A DNA stretch of 64,000 nt from Cyanobacteria bacterium FACHB-63. Lineage in GTDB: Bacteria; Cyanobacteriota; Cyanobacteriia; Leptolyngbyales; Leptolyngbyaceae. Below, piece after piece: positions 1 to 6,990 of this stretch (positions within the stretch are counted from its first letter, which is position 1; each line of letters opens with the position of its first letter). The DNA lies in NCBI GenBank assembly GCA_014695255.1, contig JACJNX010000038.1:62001-126000 (forward strand), in the 5' to 3' direction. The notes under the pieces were generated by a model that searched no databases, was not told the origin of the DNA, and saw only the letters and a list, made by a program, of their open reading frames with translations. Position numbers and translations under genes: made by a program.

Positions 1-1
1 C

Positions 2-583
2 GCTTGGCAGAAAAGTATCGAACTTCCAATCCGAGAACTATCAGATGCTACATTGTTAATTATCGGTGCAGGAAGCATTGGTCAAGAGATTGCAAAACGT
101 GCAGCAGCATTTGGTATGAAGGTCTGGGGAAGTCGTCGTAACCCTGAGCCGATGCCAAATTTTGAAAAAGTTGTTGGTGCAGATGAATGGAGAGTGCTCC
201 TTCCCGAAACAGACTATGTTGTGCTAGCGACACCGTTGACACCTGAAACAAAGCATTTAATCGACAAAACTGTCTTACGGTTGATGCGCTCTACTGCTTA
301 TTTGATTAACGTTGCACGAGGTGCAGTGGTTGATGAAGCGGCATTGATAACTGCGCTTAAAGAAGGTTGGATTGCAGGAGCAGGATTGGATACGTTTGAG
401 ACTGAACCTTTACCCCCGGAGAGCGCACTCTGGTCATTACCGAACGTGTTGATCACGCCGCATTGTTCAGGCTATTCACCTCGTATTCCTGAGCGCATGA
501 TTGCCTTGTTTCTCGACAACTTGAAGCGCTATCAAACCGGGCAACCGTTGCGAAACATAGTAGATAAATCAGCAGGATATTAG
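2..583 (+). CDS. D-2-hydroxyacid dehydrogenase, NAD-binding part (5' end outside window)
   Basis: C-terminal about 194 residues of a D-isomer-specific 2-hydroxyacid dehydrogenase, a family that reduces 2-keto acids with NAD(P)H. The frame is open from base 2, and the residues before the TTG at 53 read like family sequence ending ELSDATLLIIGAGSIG, so the gene starts upstream of the window. Visible: Rossmann motif GAGSIG, the catalytic Arg in NVARGAVVDE, Glu in LDTFETEPLP and His in TPHCSG. The natural substrate cannot be told. The stop at 581-583 lies directly before the broken MFS gene. Confidence 0.85.
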   Translation, partial: AWQKSIELPIRELSDATLLIIGAGSIGQEIAKRAAAFGMKVWGSRRNPEPMPNFEKVVGADEWRVLLPETDYVVLATPLTPETKHLIDKTVLRLMRSTAYLINVARGAVVDEAALITALKEGWIAGAGLDTFETEPLPPESALWSLPNVLITPHCSGYSPRIPERMIALFLDNLKRYQTGQPLRNIVDKSAGY

Positions 584-584
584 T

Positions 585-1205
585 ATGGCTAGTGATCGTG
601 ACCCTTCTGTGGCGTTACGGTACAAAGATTATCGCTTTTATGCGATCTCACTCGATCTATTTGCGGTCTTATTTGGTGAAGCCGTTGCGCTCTTACCGAT
701 TTTTGCGAAAGACATTCTTCAAGTTGGTTCGGCGGGCTTGGAATGGTTACGCGCTGCTCCTTCGATTGGATCTGTAACGATGGCGTTAACATTAGCTTAT
801 CTGTCGCTACTCAAACAAGCGGGTAAAACCTTGCTGTGGACAGTCGTTGGTTTTGGAGTGACAACGATTATTTTCGGGCTCTCTCGATCGTACTAGCTAT
901 CACTGTTGATGTTGGGTCTGAGTGGAGCATTTGACAACATTAGCGTTGTCGTTCGTCGCTCATTAGTACAAGTTTGGACACCGGATGCGTTGTGGGGTCG
1001 CGTCTGTGCGGTGAGTAGTTTGTTTATTAGTAGCTCCAATGAACTTGGAGATTTTGAATCTGGATTTGTTGCAGCGCTGTTTGGTCCTGTATTTACGGTC
1101 GTGAGTGGTGGAATTGGTACAATCCTCGTTGTGTTAGTGATTGCATGGAAGTCACCGCAGCTACGACGGTTAAGATCTTTGCAAAAAGCGAATGTGAAGC
1201 ATTAA
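585..1205 (+). pseudogene. MFS transporter pseudogene (internal deletion plus in-frame stop)
   Basis: Remnant of a major facilitator superfamily exporter of about 400 residues. The first 16 residues (ALRYKDYRFY) look like a normal MFS N-terminus, then the protein jumps straight to a mid-protein helix (ISLDLFAVLFGE), so roughly half the transporter is missing. A TAG at 894-896 interrupts what should be S-F-W-L-S-L-L; the same frame continues with LSLLMLGLSGAFDNISVVVR to 1205. TGG to TAG is the simplest explanation. The product is very unlikely to be functional. It begins 2 bp after the dehydrogenase stop, so the two were probably cotranscribed. Confidence 0.8.
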
Positions 1206-1220
1206 GCATTGTCTGAACCC

Positions 1221-1256
1221 AAAAAAGCGATCGTGAAATCCCACGATCGCGCTTTA
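1221..1256 (-). terminator. Rho-independent terminator of the ferredoxin operon
   Basis: A 9-bp perfect stem (GCGATCGTG / CACGATCGC) with a 6-base loop. Read on the minus strand it is followed by six T, the layout of an intrinsic terminator just past the ferredoxin gene. It may also stop plus-strand transcripts from the MFS side. The stem contains a HIP1 core. Confidence 0.7.
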
Positions 1257-1265
1257 CCTACATCT

Positions 1266-1595
1266 TTAACGCTGCATCTTACTAAACTGAAACGAAGTGT
1301 CCTCCTTTGCTTGTGGAATCTGTCCTCTTGCCCAACCAATATCTCTGCGATAGCTTCCCAGCAATCCAGACGCAATCAGTCCAGCTTCATCAACCGAGGG
1401 CAAAGGCTCTACTTCAGGCGCGACATACAGCGCATCGACCGGACAATATAACTCGCACATAAAGCAAGTCTGACAATCACTTTGCCGCGCAATCTTGGGA
1501 GGTGCATTCGGAACTGCATCAAAGACATTTGTCGGACAGGCACTGACACACAAGTTACAGCCAATACAACGAGAACTACTGACCAACTCAATCAT
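1266..1595 (-). CDS. Ferredoxin with two [4Fe-4S] clusters (AprB-like partner)
   Basis: 109-residue iron-sulfur protein. Two CxxCxxCxxxCP motifs are clear: CIGCNLCVSACP near residues 10-21 and CQTCFMCELYCP near 41-52; the remaining 55 residues form a charged C-terminal tail. Its start overlaps the stop of the flavoprotein gene by 4 bp, so the two are translationally coupled and probably form an electron-transfer pair. The arrangement recalls AprB/AprA of APS reductase, but only by resemblance. Last gene of the three-gene operon starting at 4262. Confidence 0.85.
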   Translation of the reverse strand: MIELVSSSRCIGCNLCVSACPTNVFDAVPNAPPKIARQSDCQTCFMCELYCPVDALYVAPEVEPLPSVDEAGLIASGLLGSYRRDIGWARGQIPQAKEDTSFQFSKMQR

Positions 1596-3199
1596 CGCAA
1601 CACTAGCTCCTTTTCAACTGCTCGATCGACTCCAGCAGGTTTCACCCATACCTGATCCAATCCACTACTGATTAGATAATGTTGTTGGTTCGGATCAGTT
1701 TCTAGATAGTCCGATCTCTTGTGCATTCCGCGAGATTCAGTCCGAGCTAAACCACTGTTGTACATCCATCGCGCCGTTGCAACCATCGAAGCGGCTTCAC
1801 GCGATCGCAAAAGATTCGATGCTTGTGGCACACTGTTGCGAATCTCCTTCCACAAACTATCCAGTCGATCGAGCGAATCAGATAAAACTGTTCCAGTGCG
1901 GAAGAAATTCCGATCGTAAGGAAACACTTCAGCCTGAGTCGCTGCAATTACATCATCAGGTGAAATCTGCTGACCTTCGCCACGTAATCCTGCTTCACCG
2001 AGTCCGCGTGTTGATCGCTGATGAATACGATCGCCTAGACTTCGAGCATAAACCGCCGCCGCTTCTCCTGCCCAGCGTCCCGAAGAAATTGCCCAAGCTG
2101 CATTATGACTACCACCTCCAGTAAAGCCGCCACAGACTAATTCTCGTGTTGCAGCATCGCCAGACGCATACAATCCTGGAACTGATGTTGCACAAGTCGT
2201 ATCCACAATTCGCAATCCGCCAGTTCCTCGCACTGTTCCTTCGAGCCGCAATGTAATCGGAAACAAATCAGTAAAGGGATTAATCCCTAAACGATTGAAA
2301 GGTAAGAAGAAATTCGGTTGTGCTCGTCGCATCCAGGCTTTGACTTCTTCAGTGATGCCTTCTTGATCCAGTCGAGCATAGACAGGCTGCTGTATCAATG
2401 TTTTGGCGATGATCCCCCGACCTCGATGTGATCCCGCTCCCTCGATCGGGGTTCCATCTTCATAGTAGAAGTTTGCCCAAGAGTAAAACCCTCCCTTTGT
2501 CACCGAGGAAAAAGCAGGAGCAAGCCCGTAAGCGTTCGAGAATTCCATTCCAGAGAGTTCTGCTCCTGCTTCCGCTGCCATTAAATAGCCATCTCCGGTG
2601 AGAACATTACAGCCTAATGCTTTGCTCAAGAATGCACAGCCACCTGTTGCAATCACAACGGCTCCAGCTTTAATGATCCAGTGTTCTCCAGTTTGGCGTT
2701 GCACTCCAGTTGCACCTGCAACTCTGCCTTCCGAATCGATTAACAGTTCTAAAGCAGGGCTATGATCGAGAATTTCCACGCCTGCACGTCGGATTTGCTT
2801 TCGCATCAATCGCATATATTCTGGACCTTGAATCGATTGGCGTTGCGAATTGCCATTTTCGTCGATCGGAAACGGATAGCCCCACTCCGCAACAAGGTTG
2901 ATGTTCTCAAACGTTTGATCAAGGACTCGCTGCATCCATTGTCGATCGGCTAAATATCCTCCTAAGGCTTCACGGCTTGCCATTGCTTTTTCGCGCAGTT
3001 CAGGATCAGGTGGAACATACCAAACACCATTCCCAGCAGGAGCAGAAGATCCACTTGTGCCGCAATAGCCTTTATCGACTAAGATGACTTTTGCTCCTTG
3101 AGCGGCTGCGCCCCAAGCAACCCAGGTTCCAGAGAGTCCACCTCCAATTACTAAAACATCGGTTTCGAGTTGTAGCGTACTATTTTGTCGAATCGTCAT
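1592..3199 (-). CDS. FAD-binding protein of the fumarate reductase/AprA type
   Basis: About 535 residues. The N-terminal dinucleotide motif VLVIGGGLSGTWVAWGAAAQ is followed by a glycine-rich flavin loop (GTSGSSAPAGNG), VVIATGG, and the C-terminal FAD contact GLYASGDAATRELVCGG. This is the succinate dehydrogenase/fumarate reductase flavoprotein fold that also contains AprA and L-aspartate oxidase. The ATG at 3199 is chosen over an upstream start at 3247 because a good GGAGAAG site precedes it and the longer form overlaps the previous gene. It lies between a sulfonate-type binding protein and a ferredoxin, so a sulfur oxyanion or organosulfur substrate is plausible but unproven. Confidence 0.8.
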   Translation of the reverse strand: MTIRQNSTLQLETDVLVIGGGLSGTWVAWGAAAQGAKVILVDKGYCGTSGSSAPAGNGVWYVPPDPELREKAMASREALGGYLADRQWMQRVLDQTFENINLVAEWGYPFPIDENGNSQRQSIQGPEYMRLMRKQIRRAGVEILDHSPALELLIDSEGRVAGATGVQRQTGEHWIIKAGAVVIATGGCAFLSKALGCNVLTGDGYLMAAEAGAELSGMEFSNAYGLAPAFSSVTKGGFYSWANFYYEDGTPIEGAGSHRGRGIIAKTLIQQPVYARLDQEGITEEVKAWMRRAQPNFFLPFNRLGINPFTDLFPITLRLEGTVRGTGGLRIVDTTCATSVPGLYASGDAATRELVCGGFTGGGSHNAAWAISSGRWAGEAAAVYARSLGDRIHQRSTRGLGEAGLRGEGQQISPDDVIAATQAEVFPYDRNFFRTGTVLSDSLDRLDSLWKEIRNSVPQASNLLRSREAASMVATARWMYNSGLARTESRGMHKRSDYLETDPNQQHYLISSGLDQVWVKPAGVDRAVEKELVLR

Positions 3200-3212
3200 G
3201 TGAACTTCTCCT

Positions 3213-4262
3213 TTAGTTAGTAGATACTTGCCAATCTTTGATGTCAAACTCTGATTTCAGCAATTTCTGATCAGCGAGAAATTGCTTGGTTGAATCCAGT
3301 AACTTCAAGCCTTCGGATGTAAATGGTTGATCCGGATAGAGAGCGACATCATAAGATTCTTTGATGACAGGTAAGGGATAGCGATCGTTACTCGCTTTCG
3401 CCAAAAACTGATAAAACTCCTCTGGATTTGCTTTAGCTTCCTGTAATGCTCGTTGCCGAATTTGATTCCACTTTTGCGGCAAGTTTGGATAGTTTGCCAA
3501 AATCTCCTCACTCGCAACTGTCGCACTGGTTCCGACCAAGCCTTCATGGTTCTTGGCTTGATCGAGTGTGACAAATCCTTGAGTAGCAAGCAATGGACCT
3601 GATCCAGTCGAGAAGGGATAAGCTGCAATTGCACCACGCTCTAATGCTGCTTTTGCATCCGCAACCGGAATTTGAACAAGTATTACATCTTTTGCAAGTC
3701 CACTTTGAAATAACAACCCTAGTAAATAGCGGTGCATATACGTTCCTTTTGCTACACCAACTTTCTTGCCTCTAAGTTCACCGATCGATTTCGCACCTTC
3801 CTGAGTGGTTAGCAACCAAGAATCTTGACCGACTCGTCCTTGGTTAATGAGCTTAGTTTTTAGTCCGGCGGCTCGTCCGACGATCGCAGGAGTATCGCCA
3901 TAAATTCCCATATCTAATGCGCCACTTGCCAACGCTTCGTTTAACGCGGGTCCGCCGATAAGCGGACGAAGCGCGATTTCGGTAATTCCCAAGCTTCTAA
4001 GTTCTTCAATGAGGTACCCTTTTTGATGTGCCCACCCTTCAGGACCCACTGGAATTTTGCTGCCATCTGTTGTGATGAAGCCAACTCGCAGCACAGTTGA
4101 TTTTGTGCTGACGCTGGTAAGAGTGTTCTGATTCGAGGTAGCAGCAGTCCCAGCCGTCTTTTGGGTAGCACAATTTGTCAGCGTCACCACAAAAGACGCA
4201 GAGAGCGTTCCAGTGAGTAAGTTCTTCAGAACCGTCCTGCGTCTAAATCGAGGAGAGGTCAT
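3213..4262 (-). CDS. ABC transporter substrate-binding protein, aliphatic sulfonate (SsuA/TauA) type
   Basis: 349-residue exported binding protein. The N-terminus has RRR, a hydrophobic stretch and an imperfect lipobox ending LTNC (near residue 31), so a Tat or Sec lipoprotein is likely. The body (LRVGFITTDGSK, GALDMGIYGDTPAI, KKVGVAKGTYMHRYL) matches the NrtA/SsuA/TauA-like family. No permease or ATPase gene adjoins it; it must borrow another transporter such as SsuBC at 40.6-42.2 kb. First gene of the operon with the flavoprotein and ferredoxin; the sulfur motif lies 44 bp upstream of its start. Confidence 0.82.
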   Translation of the reverse strand: MTSPRFRRRTVLKNLLTGTLSASFVVTLTNCATQKTAGTAATSNQNTLTSVSTKSTVLRVGFITTDGSKIPVGPEGWAHQKGYLIEELRSLGITEIALRPLIGGPALNEALASGALDMGIYGDTPAIVGRAAGLKTKLINQGRVGQDSWLLTTQEGAKSIGELRGKKVGVAKGTYMHRYLLGLLFQSGLAKDVILVQIPVADAKAALERGAIAAYPFSTGSGPLLATQGFVTLDQAKNHEGLVGTSATVASEEILANYPNLPQKWNQIRQRALQEAKANPEEFYQFLAKASNDRYPLPVIKESYDVALYPDQPFTSEGLKLLDSTKQFLADQKLLKSEFDIKDWQVSTN

Positions 4263-4305
4263 AACACCAGTGAAACGCTGAAGGGAATACGGTCAATGAC
4301 TAATC

Positions 4306-4331
4306 TACAATTAATCGACCGATTAACCGTA
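4306..4331 (-). promoter_or_regulatory. Sulfur-regulon 26-bp operator, site 1
   Basis: On the minus strand TACGGTTA-N10-TAATTGTA with a TCGG core, 44 bp before the binding-protein start at 4262. One arm is near consensus and the other degenerate. A further half-site TACGGT begins at 4289, closer to the gene. Belongs to the repeated set described in the findings. Confidence 0.6.
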
Positions 4332-4452
4332 GATATAAACCAATATTACAGAGCCTGTTGCTGGAAATCAAGGTTTTTGAATAAAATATCTGCAAACCTA
4401 ATAATTAGAACAACTAACTATACTTTTAGTCAGCATCACGTAGGAGCAACCT

Positions 4453-4939
4453 ATGAGCAATCCAGTTATTCAGCAACAGATAGAATACTATCGTTTACGA
4501 GCCAATGAATACGACGAATGGCTTTATCGCGTAGGTCGCTACGATCGTGGTACAGCTCTCAATCAACAATGGTTCGATGAGATTGCGATCGTTCAAAGCG
4601 CTCTACACCAACTCGAACCCGTAGACCACATTCTAGAACTCGCTTGCGGCACTGGAATTTGGACACAAGAGTTATTGAAGCTCGGTGAAAAGATTACCGC
4701 GATCGATGCTTCCGCAGAAGTGATCGAACTGAATCGGCAGAAATTAAATTCACCACAAGTTACCTATCATCAACTCGATCTATTTCAATGGGAACCGAAA
4801 GAGAAATACGATCTCGTATTCTTTTCCTTTTGGCTGTCTCATGTGCCGTCCAGCTTATTAACTGCATTTTTGCAGAAGGTTTGAAGAAGTAAAAGTAACA
4901 GAGAATTACTTTATCTATGTGAATGCAAGAAAATCTTAA
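4453..4939 (+). pseudogene. SAM-dependent methyltransferase pseudogene (internal deletion and frameshift)
   Basis: The first 130 residues are a normal class I methyltransferase N-terminus, with motif I as HILELACGTGIWT and motif II near DLVFFSFWLSHV. At about 4878 the sequence jumps to the family's C-terminal end (FEEVKVTENYFIYVNARKS) in a different frame, ending at TAA 4937-4939. So the middle to late part of the core is deleted with a frame change. A good ribosome site (GGAGCAACCT) precedes the ATG, so decay looks recent. Its end overlaps the stop of the convergent aminotransferase gene. Confidence 0.75.
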
Positions 4940-6117
4940 ACGCTGAGAATCGATTGCAGCTTGAGTAAACGATCTTGAGCCGCTTGAAGAGTTTGCGATC
5001 GCTTACTAAAACAAAACCGAATTAAGGCTTTTCCCTGTTCCTGGTGATGAAAGAAACTCGATCCAGGAACAACCGCAACACCAATCGTTTTGATCAAGTG
5101 ATAAGTGAATTCAATATCACTTGAAAAACCAAAACGTGAGATATCCGCAAGCACATAATATGCACCTTGCGGGACAAAATATGGAATACCAGCACGATCA
5201 AGAATTTGCAAAATTATGTCTCGCTTTTGATGATAAGAACTGGCTAAGTCCTGGTAATAACTTTTCGGAAGCTGCAATGCGGTCACACCTGCACGTTGAA
5301 GCGGAGCGGGAGCGCCAACGGTTAGAAAATCGTGTACTTTACGAATGGCTTTTGTCAGTTCAGGATTGGCTAGAATATAGCCCACCCGCCAACCCGTTAC
5401 GCTGTAAGTCTTTGACAGTCCATTAATCGTAACGGTTCGTTCTTGCATTCCTGGCAAGGTTGCTAGTGCAATATGTTTCGCATTGTCATAAAGAATATGC
5501 TCATAGATTTCATCGGTGAAGGCAAGGACATCCCATTTCTGACAAAGCTCTGCAATCAGAGATAGTTCTTCGTGTGTGAAAACCTTACCTGTGGGATTGT
5601 GAGGTGTATTGATGATGATGGCTTTGGTACGATCGTTAAATGCTTGTCGCAATTCCTGTTCATCAAAGGTCCAGTGTGGCGGACGAAGCGAGACATATCG
5701 AGGAATTGCACCCGCTAAAATTGCATCTGGACCATAATTCTCATAGTATGGCTCAAACACAATCACTTCATCACCCGGATCAATCGTGGCTAGCATCGTC
5801 GCTGCCATTGCTTCCGTTGAACCGCAAGTGACCGTGATCTCTGTTTCTGGGTCAACTGTAAGCCCTAGATACCATTGAGCTTTCTCAGCGATCGCTTGAC
5901 GAAACGGGCGATCGCCCCAAGTGATTGCATATTGATTTATATCTTGTGCGATCGCATCATACGCTGCTTGTTTTAGTTCAGTCGGACAAGAAAAATCAGG
6001 AAATCCCTGAGCTAAGTTCACCGCATCGTATTGCAATGCAACCCGCGTCATTTCGCGAATCACGGATTCTGTAAATTGATTGGCTTTGATCGAGGTTTTG
6101 TTTCTTTGAGTCATCAA
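4936..6117 (-). CDS. PLP-dependent aminotransferase, class I/II
   Basis: 393-residue fold-type I aminotransferase, near the methionine/kynurenine aminotransferase (YbdL/KAT) group. Seen: NLAQGFPDF near the start, NTPHNPTG, the aspartate in FTDEIYEHI, the PLP lysine in NGLSKTYSVTGWR, and the substrate-binding Arg in LIRFCFSK. Such enzymes transaminate methionine and aromatic amino acids; a role in methionine salvage would fit the sulfur setting but is inference. It is followed 74 bp upstream by ssuE on the same strand, although a hairpin lies between. Confidence 0.85.
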   Translation of the reverse strand: MMTQRNKTSIKANQFTESVIREMTRVALQYDAVNLAQGFPDFSCPTELKQAAYDAIAQDINQYAITWGDRPFRQAIAEKAQWYLGLTVDPETEITVTCGSTEAMAATMLATIDPGDEVIVFEPYYENYGPDAILAGAIPRYVSLRPPHWTFDEQELRQAFNDRTKAIIINTPHNPTGKVFTHEELSLIAELCQKWDVLAFTDEIYEHILYDNAKHIALATLPGMQERTVTINGLSKTYSVTGWRVGYILANPELTKAIRKVHDFLTVGAPAPLQRAGVTALQLPKSYYQDLASSYHQKRDIILQILDRAGIPYFVPQGAYYVLADISRFGFSSDIEFTYHLIKTIGVAVVPGSSFFHHQEQGKALIRFCFSKRSQTLQAAQDRLLKLQSILSV

Positions 6118-6137
6118 TTTAGCTCCAAATAAGAAAA

Positions 6138-6166
6138 GTAGCAGGACAAAGAGCGTAACCTGCTAC
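6138..6166 (-). terminator. Hairpin terminator after ssuE
   Basis: GTAGCAGG and CCTGCTAC form an 8-bp perfect stem with a 13-base loop. On the minus strand it is followed by TTTTCTTATTT, so it fits an intrinsic terminator for ssuE. It probably makes the downstream aminotransferase gene only partly dependent on the ssuE promoter. Confidence 0.55.
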
Positions 6167-6191
6167 TAACAAGGCGTGAGAACTACACGCT

Positions 6192-6749
6192 TTAACCTGC
6201 ATGAGCTAAGGCAGGTGACCTCTGTTGAAGTGCAGCAATAAACTCCTGCAACGATTGATTGAAGCGTTGTTCAAGGTCTTCTTCAAGCTGAATTGATCCA
6301 TCAGGTTGTCGCTGAATCTGCTTATCTACTGCGTAAACAGTGTTAATGAAATGACGCGCTCCAAGTTCCGATAAAACAGGCTTCAGAGCATAATCAATTG
6401 CTAACAAATGCGCGATCGTGCCTCCAGTTGCGATCGGTAACACAATCTTATCGACTAAAGCCTTTTGTGGAAGTAAATCGAGAAATGCTTTGAGCGCACC
6501 CGTATAAGCTGCTTTGTAGATTGGAGTTGAAATAATCACACCTGTTGCTTTCTCGAGCAAGATTTTCGGTTCTTCAAGTGTCGGACTATCATACTGTCCA
6601 TACGCTAAAACTTCCGCAGGCACATCGCGAATCGAGAGAATCTTTGTTTCAATATTGGCAGAAGCTAATTGCCCAGAAGCTTTTTCTAGAAGGCTGTAAG
6701 TTCTTGAGGGATGGGAAGGACTACCTGCGATCGCTAAAACATAAGCCAT
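6192..6749 (-). CDS. ssuE: NAD(P)H-dependent FMN reductase SsuE
   Basis: 185-residue flavodoxin-fold reductase that supplies FMNH2 to two-component monooxygenases such as SsuD. Seen: the N-terminal phosphate loop AIAGSPSHPSRTY, the STPIYKAAYTGALKAFLD region and the G-G-T-x-A-H-L-L segment typical of SsuE. Full family length. It stands 33 kb from its presumed partner ssuD (39.4 kb), yet both transcription units carry the same operator, here 31 bp before the start. It may also serve the second LLM monooxygenase at 32.5 kb. Confidence 0.88.
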   Translation of the reverse strand: MAYVLAIAGSPSHPSRTYSLLEKASGQLASANIETKILSIRDVPAEVLAYGQYDSPTLEEPKILLEKATGVIISTPIYKAAYTGALKAFLDLLPQKALVDKIVLPIATGGTIAHLLAIDYALKPVLSELGARHFINTVYAVDKQIQRQPDGSIQLEEDLEQRFNQSLQEFIAALQQRSPALAHAG

Positions 6750-6779
6750 AACTCAGACTCCTAGAGATTCTATTAAACT

Positions 6780-6805
6780 ACGGTAAACTACCCAATTTAC
6801 CGATA
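6780..6805 (-). promoter_or_regulatory. Sulfur-regulon 26-bp operator, site 2
   Basis: TACGGTAA-N10-TTACCGAT, seven of eight arm bases symmetric, 31 bp before the ssuE start. One of the best copies in the window. Confidence 0.75.
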
Positions 6806-6885
6806 TTAAATCGTTAGTATGTCATAGCGTAGAATTTGAGAAAAGTACCTCCGATACAAAATTCAAGCGATCGTAGGAGGAGAGT

Positions 6886-6990
6886 ATGGCAATTCTCAAG
6901 CTAGAAGATGGAACTGTTCCGTGATCTGCAAACGATTGGAGTACGTATCTTGCTACATACTAATGGCGCAGCACAGTTAAGGCTTCACTC
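6886..6990 (+). pseudogene. Remnant of an acireductone dioxygenase-like N-terminus
   Basis: After a very strong ribosome site (GGAGGAGAG) an ATG opens MAILKLEDGTVP and stops at 6924. The first ten residues match the start of cyanobacterial acireductone dioxygenase (MtnD, methionine salvage) as I know it. In a shifted frame the DNA continues with RDLQTIGVRI, which also resembles that N-terminus. I read this as the stump of a deleted mtnD-like gene. The match is short, so confidence is low. Confidence 0.35.

Noticed and set aside
894-896. TAG in the MFS gene as a recoded codon
   Set aside because: The gene also has a large internal deletion, and no recoding machinery or context is visible; plain nonsense mutation is simpler.
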